NCBI GenBank assembly: GCA_022457155.1
Contig: JAJGOT010000171.1
Coordinates: 1,054,501 to 1,118,500, forward strand
Reading direction: 5' to 3'
DNA: 64,000 bases
From: Cladopsammia gracilis
Taxonomy: Eukaryota; Cnidaria; Anthozoa; Scleractinia; Dendrophylliidae
The notes under the pieces are model-generated. The model worked only from the letters and a program-made list of their open reading frames with translations. It was not told the DNA's origin and did no database searches. The translations under genes and the position numbers were made by a program. Numbering within the stretch: the stretch's first letter is position 1; the number at the start of each line of letters is the position of its first letter. Of the stretch, positions 10,320 to 20,885 are shown piece after piece.

Positions 10320-10465
10320 GCTGTCGATCAAACAGGGAAAAACTAACAGCAGGTCTGAGATCTCCAGTCTGAGTTTTCCAGTCTGAGATCTGATCTGAGT
10401 TTTCCAGGTCTGAGTTTTCCGGGTCTGAGGTCTGAAGTCTGAGTGAGTTTTCGGGACACCCCCTT
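10320..10465 (+). repeat. Irregular GTCTGAG tandem repeat
   Basis: About ten copies of TCTGAG in units such as GTCTGAGTTTTCCAG and GTCTGAGATCT. It lies next to the poly-G-bounded repeat. No function is apparent. Confidence 0.7.
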
Positions 10466-10544
10466 AGGACCACCCAGTTTCGAAGTCACGAACAAGCGCT
10501 CATTCAGCCCTGATTTCCCTATCTGAGAAACCTTGTTTAACCCG

Positions 10545-11796
10545 ACCACCCACTTAATACGACCACATTTTTATGGGCCATCAGAAAAAGTTGTATATGC
10601 AGATTGGCAGAACAAGCACTGCCCTGCTGTCACGTCTCTGTGTATTCCAGTGAATCTGATCAAATCGTCAATGAACAGCAACAACAACAACAATAGAACT
10701 CTAGCTTTAGCTTGTACGTTTTGTTTTCTTCGATTGCCAAAACAATTTTTTTTGTAGAAATATGGCTTAAATTTGTTTCCGACACAAAAATTGTGCGAAC
10801 CAGCCAACGGCCGTAAACTGGATTGTGCGCGAGGTGTGGCTGAGGTGCCTCTTTCGACTAATTTTAGTGAAATCAGCAACTATTTACCTTCTTCTTCAAT
10901 CATAGTTGTAATTGTGAAAAGGGCAATCTAAACGGCATTTTGGCTTCCTATAGAACGAAGATGATGTTACATAACCCGGTATAACGACTGTTCCCTAATT
11001 GACTGTACCTTGCTCATTTTCATGGCCTTCTGCGGTGCGTCTTCTTCGTTCAGTTCCTGCTAATACTTCATCAGCCAGCTTTGCTCAGAAGAACTACTTG
11101 GGCCACCTGAGGAGGCCTCTTCCAGGCGACCCGACACAACATCTAAATATATTTTCTTTTTGACATTCCCCCGAAACGTAAAAGTTCCCGCGCACTGCAC
11201 ACTAGAGTGGTCGATCATCAAGTGATGTAATGATCGTTTTAATTAATCACAACTGCAAGTGTGAAGTAATGTGATACAACTCAACAATTTCGGGAATGAC
11301 AGCGAATTTTATTTTTTCTCATTTTTTGTTTTTCATTTTTTTCCGAACCACTGGTTGTTTGCCTGAACAAGCAAGTGAATTTAAAGACTTTTTTAGTTTA
11401 TTTTCACAGTTTCGAAACGTGAATGATGAAATTTCCCGCTACTCGTGCTGATTTATAAAGCCCGCGGGGATTAAGGCAAAATCTGTTCACTTCTCTACCC
11501 CAAGAGACCTTTTTTCGTGACCCTGAATAAGAGTGCGGCCCAAATATAACACCCTGTTCAAGATCAAGAACATCAGGATCTCCTTTTTAAAGCGACGGCA
11601 CTCTAAAGTGCTTTAAGAGAACTGAATTCACACGTGAAGAAGCGAAACTGCGTTTGTTTGTGGGTTCGTTTCCCATTCAGAATTTTTTTTATATAAACAT
11701 CATAGAATTAGATTAAAAAGTTGTTGGTACCACATTGTAGACTTCGCACAGCCAACGTTCACACCCTGTTCATGGCTCCCGGTACGGTTCAGAAAG
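10545..11796. other. Interior of the foldback element, no gene
   Basis: Noncoding. It includes scattered copies of ACACCCTGTTC (11551, 11761) and an (ACA)n stretch at 10680-10692. No open frame resembles a protein family. Confidence 0.5.
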
Positions 11797-11805
11797 ACAC
11801 CCTGT

Positions 11806-12195
11806 TGAAGCCACAAATGTAATAATTGACCACAAATGTAATAAAGCCCTCAAATGTAATAAGGATTGACCACAAATGTTATAAAGCCCTCAAATGTAAT
11901 AAGGACTGACCACAAATGTAATAAAGCCCTCAAATGTAATACGAATTGACCACAAATGTAATAATGGATTTTACCGTGCGTTCTTCAGTTTGCACGACAG
12001 GGTTACCAGCCGTAAGTTGTGAGGACCAGGATTTCGCTAGTCATTCATTATCTTTCTCGGACAACCAAACTTGGACAAACTGAAGTTGTCTATGTAGTGT
12101 GTTGGACGTCATCTGTCATTCACATTTGTGGTCAATCCTTATTACATTTGAGGGCTTTATTGCATTTGTGGTCAATTATTACATTTGTGGCTTCA
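11806..12195. mobile_element. Small foldback element with tandem-repeat termini (copy 1)
   Basis: The ends are TTGAAGCCACAAATG (left) and CATTTGTGGCTTCA (right). The left terminal block is built from about three ~41-bp tandem units, each holding TTGACCACAAATGTAATAA and AGCCCTCAAATGTAATA. The right block has the same units inverted (12121-12195). The central ~150 bp (CGTGCGTTCTTCAGTTTG ... CGTCATCTGTCATTC) is shared, inverted, with 12930-13095. Terminal repeats made of tandem units are a hallmark of Drosophila FB elements. Confidence 0.75.
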
Positions 12196-12197
12196 TA

Positions 12198-13292
12198 TTG
12201 AAGCCACAAATGTAATAATTGACCACAAATGCAATAAAGCCCTCAAATGTAATAAGGATTGACCACAAATGTAATAAAGCCCTTCACTGATTCGCCTTAA
12301 GGAAATACTTGTTCGCTGTTGGAATTGTTAGTTCAAGCTTCTGATTGCATGCATTACCGTATGTGGGACTCGTATCATTTGTGTGCGATTTGAACAATTA
12401 AACTTTGAACTTTATATAAATTACTTTTAAGTGGCATACCTTTCGGTCGCACTAAGTTTTCTCTCTGTGAGTTGATTGTCACGAAACCTGTTGTACACCG
12501 GTATCCTGTCTATGCGTGTAGTTTATACTGTTTCATATAAAGGTACTGCTACTGGGTGATGTTACGAAGATTTTATTTGCCTCTGAAATGGTAGAGTAGC
12601 CAGCTGAAAGTAGTACGCAGTTTATTTTACAAAAAAATTACAAAGTCTGGTTGCGAGGCGCTCTTCAGTATTGTAGTTGTTACTTCGGGATTGAACAAGT
12701 GACCGGTGACGTGGTATACCGCTTAGACTTCAGTGAACTAAAATGAAATGACAAGAGGCTAGCATAAATAATTGCTTACGTTCGTTCAGGTTGTGAAATG
12801 CGAATAAACGTTTCTTAATTTAACTTGACAGATATTCACTCCGAACATTACTTCGTTTACATTTTATAACTGGGCCTTGGTTCCGTACTAGAAAATGTTT
12901 AGTTGAGATAATAGCAACTTCAGGTTTGGTCACGTGAATGACAGATGATGTCCAACACACTACATAGACAACTTCAGTTTGTCCAAGTTTGGTTGTCCGA
13001 GAAAGATATGCATGACTGGCAAAATCCTGGTCCTCACAACTTAGGGCTGGTAACTCTGCTGTGCAAACTGAAGAACGCACGGTAAAATCCATTATTACAT
13101 TTGTGGTCAATTCGTATTACATTTGAGGGCTTTATTACATTTGTGGTCAATTCGTATTACATTTGAGGGCTTTATTACATTTGTGGTCAATCCTTATTAC
13201 ATTTGAGGGCTTTATTACATTTGTGGTCAATCCTTATTACATTTGAGGGCTTTATTACATTTGTGGTCAATTATTACATTTGTGGCTTCAAC
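12198..13292. mobile_element. Larger foldback element with the same termini (copy 2)
   Basis: This starts TTGAAGCCACAAATG two bases after copy 1 ends, and ends CATTTGTGGCTTCAAC at 13292. The right terminal block (13095-13292) has about four 41-bp units. The interior 12290-12930 is unique to this copy, while 12930-13095 repeats the copy 1 core in inverse. The 9-mer ACACCCTGT occurs just left of copy 1 (11797-11805) and just right of copy 2 (13293-13301). The pair may therefore have inserted as one unit, or copy 1 arose inside it. A peptide (LSRTTKLGQTEVVYVVCW) is open in both cores, but on opposite strands. Confidence 0.75.
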
Positions 13293-13301
13293 ACACCCTG
13301 T

Positions 13302-14219
13302 TAAAGACGCTAAAAAGTGAAATTACTGTAAACCATACCCTGTTGGGCGGCACATACCCGTCTAGGCCAAATAAGGGAGTGCAAACGGGTGTAAAATGGT
13401 CTATCCAATCACAGTAGTGTCTGTTACTGACACAAAAAATTGCACGCGACAAAGACGCGAGACCATCTTCTTATAAGCCTGAATCAACATATCCTATTAT
13501 TCCTTGATCCATCGGCATTCGGTCACAGCTTTTTAAAGCAAACTTTCGATGTTACCTGTTTTTATTTTACACAAAAAATTTTCTTCACCAAAGTTTATTT
13601 GTCTCAACAAAATCACATTGCGTGACACGATGAACTCGATCGGGTAAAACCGAAATACCACCTCAAAATAAAACATTTCCGATCTGAGCGAGTTCCTTTA
13701 TGAAAAATCCGTGCATTTTAGGTAGTGTGAATAATTTCCAGTAAAGGTTCACACAATTTCTTCGAAAGTTTGCTGCAAAAACACAACCCCGAGATGTATG
13801 CAAATTGCGTGCGAAATGTAATTCGAACGAATAGCATGTTTGTTTGCATTTTCGTGAATGAAAACGTCTTTCACTTGATTGAAAAAATTAAATCCAGTAT
13901 TCTGATCAGAACTTAATAATTTTCTTCTATCAATCCGAAGTTCCAGCACTTTGATAGTTTGTTTGTCGATTCGCAAACTTGATTGATTAGTTCTTTGCGG
14001 AAATAATTCACACAGAGTGACATTCAATTCGGCGCGACGGTACATTTTCTTCGGTGTTTCTTCTTCGGTCCCCGGCATATTAAATTGAAAGAGGAAGCGA
14101 AAGCGCTCGAAAAAATATCAACAAGCTGCTAAGAAAAACGACATAATGTCTGGAAAACGACAACTAAAAAGCTACGCGAAAAATTCGGTAGGAAGTCGGA
14201 TAGAGACAACACAGTGCAT
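13302..14219. other. Interior of the 6.2-kb element, no recognised gene
   Basis: The stretch 13325-13400 (GGCGGCACATACCCGTCTAGG) resembles the edge of the poly-G-bounded repeat family. A minus-strand frame of 109 residues at 13749-14078 has no recognisable domain and is unlikely to be a gene. Confidence 0.4.
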
Positions 14220-14469
14220 TAGAATGTAAAATTTTCACTTTATCATCCCTGAAATGCGAAAAGACGGTTTTATTGTCCGTCATACTATCTTTTATCTGTT
14301 TTCTTTATATAAAAAAAGATCTTGTTCTACCATTAACGACGTTTTAAGTAAAAACGGTAACTCAAACTTAACTCAAACTTAACTCAAACTTAACTCAAAC
14401 CTAACTCAAACTTAACTCAAACTCAACTCAAACTCAACTCAACTCTTAACTCGGTAAATAGTCGATCCC

Positions 14470-15660
14470 GATGTTTTCCACTGTTCAGAAAATTGTTTTG
14501 TTATTAAAACCTTGGGTGAATGTAACTGTCGCATGCCACCAGTAGTATATTGTGAGCATGCAGACGTATTTAGGAGGAATTGATGCTAGATATTTTTCAC
14601 TGTTCAGAAGATTGTTTTCTTATTACCTTGTTGGGTAAACGTAACTGTCATAAGCCATCAGTGTTGTATTGTAAATAGCAGCATGCAGATTAGAAGGGAG
14701 TGACATTAGATATTTTCCACTGTTTAGAAGATTGATTTATTATTTTTACATTGGGTGAATGTAATATTATTGTCGTAAGCCATCAGTAGCATATGGTATA
14801 ACATATCAGCATGCAGATTAGAAGAAAGTGATACTTGATATTTCCACTGTTCCGAAGCTGATTTTGTTATTATTACCTTGGGCGAATGCAACTGTCGTAT
14901 GCCATCAGTAGTGTATTGTGAACAACAGCATGCAGATTAGAAGGAATTGATGCTAGATATTTTCTCTGCTCAGAAGATTATTTTGTCATGATTACCTTGG
15001 GTGAATGTAACTGTCATAAGCCATCAATAGTGTATTGTAAATAGCAGCATGCAGCATAGAAGGAAGTGATGGTAGATATTTTTCACCGCTCAGAAGATTA
15101 TTTGTTATTATTACTTTGGGTGAATATACTAACTGCAGTTAGCCATCAGTAGTGTACTGTATAACATATCAGCATGCAGATTAGAAGGAAATGATTTTCC
15201 ACTGTTCAGAAGATGATTTTGTTATTATAACCTTACGTGAGTGTAATTGTCATACGCCATCAGTAGTGTAATTTGCATAACAACTCAGCATGTATTAGAC
15301 GGTAGTGATATTAGATATTTTCCACTGGTTAGATGATAGTTGTTATTATTACTGTGCGTGAATGTAACTGCCATTAGCCATCAGTAATGTATTAATATTA
15401 TTTGTATAACATCAGCAGGCAGACTAGAAGGAAATAATGCTAGATATTTCCCACTGTTCAGAAGATGGTTTTGTTATTATCACTGTGGGTGAACATTTTT
15501 ACCCATCTTTAGTGTTACATATAACACATCAGTAAGGGCTAGAAAAATCCACGTAATAGTTATCTTCCACATTTTAAAAGTAATAGTTGTATTTACGCTG
15601 GGTAAGCATTGGCCATCAATAGTGTTTTTGTATGAGGAATATGACAGCAAACAGATAAGA
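14470..15660 (+). repeat. ~120-bp satellite array, about nine to ten monomers
   Basis: Monomers of about 115-130 bp share CACTGTTCAGAAGATTG, TTGTTATTATTACCTTGGG, TGAATGTAACTGTC, CCATCAGTAGTGTATTGT and CAGCATGCAGATTAGAAGG. Sequence and length drift increases to the right. An in-phase monomer lies left of the 6.2-kb insertion at 8130-8249, so this was one continuous array. Confidence 0.85.
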
Positions 15661-16697
15661 AAGAGATGACAATTGTGTCTTCAAGTATTATTGTGGCGTG
15701 CACAAAGATCCAACTGGCTGTTAACCTTTTTGCCCTGACAGTATCTCTCTTCAGAAAAGGTACCCTTAACAATCAATTGTAATTTAGTATTGAAATAAGT
15801 GGCATTAAGTTGTAAATTTCATAATTATACTTCTTTGAATCAAATAATGCACATAAATATCCTTTTTGTTATTGGCAATTAAGTTTTGTCTTCGGTTGAT
15901 AAGAGAAACTGAGTTTTTGCACATACACTATAGATTAACTGCTTATCACCCTAAATTGTATATTTAGACTTCCTTCAAGCTCCTTATGGTAAATGTTATT
16001 AGAGCACAGCCTTGACAGGTTTTATGGAAATGAGCTTTTGAACTGTTTAATGTTACTTATCATCAGGGCTGTTGATGAGAGCCGAGGGATTTATCCCACC
16101 ATTGTGTGCTTGAGGCCTGGTTACTTGTACTTGACCGGCTATTTAAACAAATAGTGACAGCCTTGAATGCAACAATCTTCTTTTAAAAACTGCCAGGTTA
16201 CAGCATGGTAGATGAATTTTCATAATAAACTGGTTTCTTGATCAAGCTGCAAAGCTTGCAGGGTATGACATTACAATTTAGTGGCCTTATTAACTGACAT
16301 CTGTATCTGAAAAATTTTCAAACGTTATTCAAGGCTGTACTCATGTGGAAAGGTTAATGCATGTTAAAATAAATACACTTAGCTTGTTTATAGCTTTAAA
16401 TAATTGTATTTCTTCATTTATCATTCTTAAAATGGTTGATTGATTTCACCTTGTGACGTGAATTATAGGAAAACATGGAAAGTTCGAACTGTCTTTTTCT
16501 TAATATATAACACAGCCCGAAGAACGTACAGACATTAAATTCCTTGGAGAATGCATACATGTACACAACAATAGTTGCGCCTTTGGGGAGCATGTGTGTA
16601 TTCATTTGCATGCTGCTAAATTTTTGTGTGTACAGTTAATTCAACCTACTTATGAAATTTTGGGGTCCAACCGTTGAAGGTAAACACTGCTAGGTCA
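15661..16697. other. No recognisable gene
   Basis: AT-rich sequence with many stops in all frames. No family match was seen. Confidence 0.5.
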
Positions 16698-16917
16698 CCT
16701 GGGCCCAGTTGTTTGAAAGCCGATATGTGCTAACCAAGGATTTCTTTACAAATGTTTTTAAAAGTTAAATGTAAACTAGAGGTGAAGACAAGTCAAAGTT
16801 GAAATGGAAGGCCAAAAAGTCTTTAGAAATATTTTCATTGATTAGTTATTTAACTGGATTAAAAATGGACGCTGATCCTGGGGTAGCTTGATTTTGCTTT
16901 GAACAACCTGGCCCTGG
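16698..16917. mobile_element. ~220-bp MITE with imperfect terminal inverted repeats
   Basis: The left end CCTGGGCCCAGTTGTTTGAA and the reverse complement of the right end (CCAGGGCCAGGTTGTTCAAA) match over about 20 bp, with looser similarity further in (GCTAACCAAGGAT against GCTACCCCAGGAT). The type 'GGGCCCAGTTGTTCAAA..' is widespread in cnidarian genomes. No clear target duplication was found. Confidence 0.65.
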
Positions 16918-17089
16918 TGTATAGCAATGATATTTTAACCCATGAAGCCGTCACTGATCCAGCTTTAATATTATCATCTTGTCTCATATATTTCAGCCAA
17001 TTTTAAATCAAATTCATGTTTTAAAAGAACAAAAAAATAAATTTTTGATCAAAATTCTGAAAACATGTAAAAACACGAACACATTCACA

Positions 17090-17869
17090 CTATAAACATA
17101 AATCAGTTCTTGAATTTAAGCAAATCGTCTTTTGTTGAACAGGTTGCCCTAGATGTTCAGGAAGTAATGGACATATTTCTGATATCTCTGCATGGTTTGA
17201 TATTACCTTGAAGTTTCCTAATTCGTTTGGTTCTAGCCACTGTGTAGTAACATGAACTGGCACAGGAATTTGTTCACTTATTGCAACAGCAAGTCTGTGA
17301 TTTCCTTCAGCTAGATATACCTTCCTGTTTTCTTTGTTGAATGTAAGAATCAGTGGCGATTCAATGCCAAACTTAAGAACATACCGCCTGATTTGCTCAA
17401 GTCTTTCTTTGTCTTTAACCTTTGGTGTGAGCATACGATTAAATTCTTTAAACTCCCACAATTCCTTTGTATCGACCATTTGATATGGTAATTCAGTTTT
17501 AAAGCTCCTGGCAAGATAGTTGTTTGATTTGCATTCTAAAATTTCAGTGCGGAGAGGTCTGTCATGGTATTTAAAGAAGGGGTTGGAATTTTTCATAGAG
17601 TTCAATTGGCTTTGCTCCAGTTCATCTTCTGATGAACTGTAAGCAGTTTCTTCAGGACCACTCACTCTGTTAACAAGATCTTTAAATGTTGCAATACCTT
17701 TCTTAATTTTGGTGTCGAAAGACGATTTTTTAAAAGGTGGGAAAAATTTCTTTAATTTCTTAGGTGCATGCCGTTCAGGTGTATAACCTGTTGTCTTTGT
17801 TGGAGATCCGGACATTCGTTTTACAGGAGGCATGTCTTTCACGCTTGGAGGTGTTTTCATGTCTGTCAT
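17090..17869 (-). CDS. ParB/sulfiredoxin-fold domain, C-terminal part of the YqaJ/peptidase protein
   Basis: This 259-residue frame starts with a Pro/Lys-rich linker and an acidic-serine segment (SSSEDELEQS). From about residue 145 it reads like a ParB/Srx-like domain: KDKERLEQIRRYVLKFGI, then SPLILTF, then VYLAEGNHRLAVAISEQI and VPVHV. The 'EGNHRL.A' box is the nucleotide-binding signature of ParB N-terminal and sulfiredoxin folds. The frame overlaps the end of the peptidase frame (17775-17869), and the linker composition continues across the overlap. The two are therefore probably one polypeptide broken by a frameshift near 17870. I infer a DNA- or nucleotide-related role within a mobile element; enzymatic activity is not shown. 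A host stress or chromatin protein with this fold is an alternative. Confidence 0.6.
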   Translation of the reverse strand: MTDMKTPPSVKDMPPVKRMSGSPTKTTGYTPERHAPKKLKKFFPPFKKSSFDTKIKKGIATFKDLVNRVSGPEETAYSSSEDELEQSQLNSMKNSNPFFKYHDRPLRTEILECKSNNYLARSFKTELPYQMVDTKELWEFKEFNRMLTPKVKDKERLEQIRRYVLKFGIESPLILTFNKENRKVYLAEGNHRLAVAISEQIPVPVHVTTQWLEPNELGNFKVISNHAEISEICPLLPEHLGQPVQQKTICLNSRTDLCL

Positions 17870-19165
17870 CGACTGTGTGTGGAATGTCAGTAATACTTAT
17901 GGCATGTGTTTTATCTTCTACCATATTTAAAACCAATAGTTTTAAATCTTCCACTCTTGCACTCGTTTGAAATGGAATATCTTTGTGTCTCAAAATTGCT
18001 CTCAAATTTTTTGTCTTAACTTTGGCATCTGAAAGACCAAGTTCATGCTTGTAATATGAAATTATGGAATCCAGTTTTTCTCTTTCATTCGAAAGTGTTT
18101 TGCCATATGCATTGATGTCATTTGCACACTGTTCATAAAGAAGAATCTGGATATGGTTAGGATGTACGCACTGGGGAGTTTCTTCGACGTACTCGGTCTT
18201 TCCTCCATTTATCATTCCATCGTAAAAATACCAACCATTTTCTAATCCAATCTGAGACGAAAACACTTCACACCAATAGTGTAAACCATTAAAATATAAA
18301 ATACCGGTCAGTTTGTACATGCTGCTTGCAATATGAATAACCTTGTCAAATTTTGGAAAAAATTTACTTGAAACACTACGCATGACAAAAAAGAAACAGG
18401 GAGTTCCAGTCACTTGAGATGTAACCCTGTTCTTGCCATTACAAAACTGTGCTGTTTTTGCTGTAACCTCAGACATACTTTTACTTTGATTTTGGGTATC
18501 AGTTTCACAAATGATATTTCCACACCTACCAGTTGTAAGTAGCTCATTAGATCTTGTTAGGAAATATTCAATTATCAAGTTGAGATCGTGGTCAGTTGAT
18601 GCATACTCTTGTAATAAATTATATCCTCGTCTGTCAGTGTGTTTCTGAGGTTGTAAGGTCACAAACAGTTTCTATTTTCTCTGAAATCCTAAAGTTTAAC
18701 GTGAAAGATTCATCATTGTTTTCCATCCATCAGTCGGAAAAAAATTCCTATTATTGAAGCCGATTTTCCAAGTGAGTAATACATCTGCCCATTATTAGTT
18801 TCATCTCTCAGCCACTTCCACAGAGTCACCTTGCTGTCAAAAAAGTTTCCATCTTCCCTTAAGTTAAAACACTCCTCCAGTACACACATTCCTTTGCCAG
18901 AATTGTTTGTTGTCTGTATTTGGCGCCTAAAGGTGTGATATAGAAATTCAAGAATTGTGACTTGATGGCAGCTATTTGCCAGCCCATCAGACCCCCAAGT
19001 GTATGATTGATAAGAAATTGGAGGTTTGGCAACTACAGCACTTTTGTTCCTTTGCCTTTCTAGTCTTATTTCACACGGATTCAATTTACACTTCCATTCT
19101 TCTACTTTACAGCCTCCACATTTTCTAGGTATGATAGGTTTTGGGCTGGTTTCCTTTTGATGATT
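17775..19165 (-). pseudogene. USP-like cysteine peptidase with Cys-rich lead and SAP-like segment
   Basis: Reading minus from 19165, a Cys motif (KCGGCKVEEWKCKLNPCEIR) is followed by SDGLANSCHQVTILEFLYHT, which places a Cys where papain-fold ubiquitin proteases have their nucleophile. After a frame break near 18650-18710, a second part (18662-17775) has YKLTGILYFNGLHYWCEV, giving the catalytic His, and NGWYFYDGM, giving the Asp, as in USP-type peptidases. Downstream, KVKTKNLRAILRHKDIPF with RVEDLKLLVLNMV fits a SAP-type helix pair that binds DNA. The frame upstream of 19165 continues into the YqaJ region after one stop, so one large protein is likely. The family call rests on motif spacing only. 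Confidence 0.55.
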
Positions 19166-19900
19166 CTAAAATAAAGCTGTGAACTGGTGTTCAAGTATAT
19201 CATTTTCTCTTAGGGGACTGCCAGATGAAAGCTTTATGCAGTTTTTTGAAATTTCATCTGCCCTCTTTTTCAAGCCAAGGGCATCAGCTTTCCAATGGGG
19301 CATGGTTCCTTCATTATTAGTCGCAGAGACCCAGAATTGTTTCAAGTATCTAAGCAAGTCAGTTATATATTCGTCATCTCTTTTAACAAGGTATATGTAT
19401 ACCCAACTGGAGTCCATACGACATAATGACACCATTTAATTTAAGTGTTTGTGCAATACATCTCTAACATTGTTTGTGGAATGTGATTTACGCAAACATT
19501 TCTGTATGGTATTGGTTTGCCTCCCGTCATTGGGCACTTAATTTCTGCAACTCCTAATCCATCTGCAGTGCTATCAATCTCTACTAACCCATCAGGAGAA
19601 GATGCTAACCATGGATTTCCATTCTTGTTGTTTATCATATGGACCCCAGTCTCACTGACCTTGCTTTTTGGATAAGTTTTGGAGAGAAACTTGCAAATAT
19701 ATGTTATCATCGCACTGTTCTCACACATGAAACCCCATTTCATTGCCAATTTATCTTTGGAACGACTTGTTTCTGAATCTTCTTAGTTCATTCCAATAGT
19801 TTTCCATTATGGGCTTACCTAGCCACCCTAAACTAACTGCAGCTTTACTTCCGTTAACTTTACCTTTACGGAAATTGAACCATTGATCTGATTGCTGTCT
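19166..19900 (-). pseudogene. YqaJ-type (lambda exonuclease-like) nuclease
   Basis: The N-terminal helix reads NFRKGKVNGSKAAVSLGWLG near 19870-19810, the usual 'R..ritgSk...lg' start of YqaJ domains. The core at 19441-19749 has MKWGFMCENSAMITYICKFL, then WLASSPDGLV, where Asp is catalytic, and GVAEIKCP, the ExK motif of PD-(D/E)XK nucleases. NHIPQTMLEMYCTN then matches the 'hy.Q.q..m' helix. A frame change near 19438 leads to a C-terminal helical segment (DLLRYLKQFWVSATNN, 19166-19435). Frame breaks near 19755 and 19438 make this copy non-functional. YqaJ nucleases act on DNA ends in phages and in some eukaryotic mobile elements. Confidence 0.8.
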
Positions 19901-20337
19901 TGTTCATTTTGGATTAGAATTATCAACTTTGAGGGCACATAATTGCCATTAGTTTGTAAGTCGTAGCCATCTAGCATGCCAATCATTGTAGGCAGTGCTG
20001 TTGTGGGGTGGTACCATACCCCTTTTTTAGTATCATTTGACTCCTTTGTTTTGTAAGTAGTTGGTGGGTTTGTCTTTCGTGCTGTTATTTTAAAAGGGCA
20101 GTCTCTTCTAAAGTGCCCAATTTGTCCACATTTAAAACATTGTTGTGAGTTGACCCATTCTTTGTTGTAGCCTTTGGGACAGTCTCTAACCCAATGGCCT
20201 AAATCTCCACAACCATGGCATTTACTAGTATTTATATAACGTGGAACAGTTTCGATTTTTTTTCGGCAGTAATGTCCAATTTCTTTAAAAGTTGTCTTAT
20301 TGCAGAATTTTGTTGTTGAGCACTTGGACCAAACCCA
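19901..20337 (-). CDS. Two CCHC zinc knuckles upstream of the YqaJ domain
   Basis: The minus-strand frame encodes KCHGCGDLGHWVRDC and, about 12 residues later, QCFKCGQIGHFRRDC, two CX2CX4HX4C knuckles. They are followed by a linker (PFKITARKTNPPTTYKTKE) that runs towards the YqaJ start. Zinc knuckles of this kind bind single-stranded nucleic acid. Their position directly before the nuclease suggests one protein of order knuckle-knuckle-YqaJ-peptidase-SAP-ParB-like. Confidence 0.75.
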
Positions 20338-20673
20338 TCAATAGGTTACACATCGTCTCTTTGTAAATTTCTTCACAAACAAAAGAAGCAAGTCAGATGA
20401 TAATTGGGTGTCCATGTGGATAATGTGCATTTTGGTCAGCATATTATTCCACAGAATCAGTAAGTGCCCGTCATGTTTTAAGGCCATTATTGCTTTTGTA
20501 AGTGAATCTTCACACCAATTTTCTTTTAAGAAGTAATTTAGACGAAGCCCTTGGTCTATGCAAGAAATAAATTCTAATAAATGTGGAGCGTTTACTTCCT
20601 TTTTCATTGTATGTACAATGATCTGGTTTGCTTGAGTAATTGTGATGGAAGTTGATAAGTCAATGTATTCCAA
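20338..20673 (-). CDS. Unrecognised ORF between transposase and zinc knuckles
   Basis: An open frame of 111 residues (MEYIDLSTSITITQANQII; HLLEFISCIDQGLRLNYFL). It contains helical, Leu-rich segments and no domain I recognise. It lies between the P-like transposase and the knuckle region on the same strand, so it may be a linking exon of either protein. Confidence 0.35.
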   Translation of the reverse strand: MEYIDLSTSITITQANQIIVHTMKKEVNAPHLLEFISCIDQGLRLNYFLKENWCEDSLTKAIMALKHDGHLLILWNNMLTKMHIIHMDTQLSSDLLLLFVKKFTKRRCVTY

Positions 20674-20885
20674 AGTTTATTTTGCATGCCTTAGTAGCTG
20701 CAGTTTCTGAGCTTTATCAAAGGTATTTTTTGTAACTGAGTGGGAGAAATGAATCATTTGAATAGCTTAGTTTCGAGTAACATTGAGAATTAGACTCTGA
20801 AGAATACTTGTTTACATTTCTCCTAAGTAGTGGTATTTTAGTTGCATTTGGTACACAGACCGGGTCATATGAGCCTATGATATCA

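Larger units (their letters stand above)
8250..14469. mobile_element. 6.2-kb foldback-like transposon with 9-bp target duplication
   Basis: The two ends are inverted repeats of roughly 200 bp or more. Each has ACCGAGTTA near the tip, then a tandem block of GAGTTTGAGTTAA-like 11-12-bp units (8275-8341; mirrored at 14350-14450), then ACCGTCTTTTC and AAAGTG boxes (8408-8445; mirrored near 14230-14265). The 9-mer GATGTTTTC directly precedes the element (8241-8249) and directly follows it (14470-14478). That 9-mer occurs once in a satellite monomer, which fits a 9-bp target duplication as made by Mutator/Foldback-type transposases. No transposase is visible inside, so the copy appears non-autonomous. 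Its interior holds several nested repeat families. Confidence 0.8.

Noticed and set aside
13749..14078. 109-residue minus ORF inside the foldback element as its transposase
   Set aside because: It has no catalytic motif or domain and is far too short; it extends to the edge of the terminal repeat by chance.
14470..15660. CRISPR-like regularly spaced repeat array
   Set aside because: Monomers are contiguous and diverge along their whole length; there are no short identical repeats with unique spacers, and the genome is eukaryotic.
19166..19900. Bacterial or phage contamination (YqaJ, ParB-like domains)
   Set aside because: The domains sit among eukaryotic P-like transposase sequence and AT-rich intergenic DNA, with frameshifted remnants and no bacterial operon structure or ribosome-binding sites.
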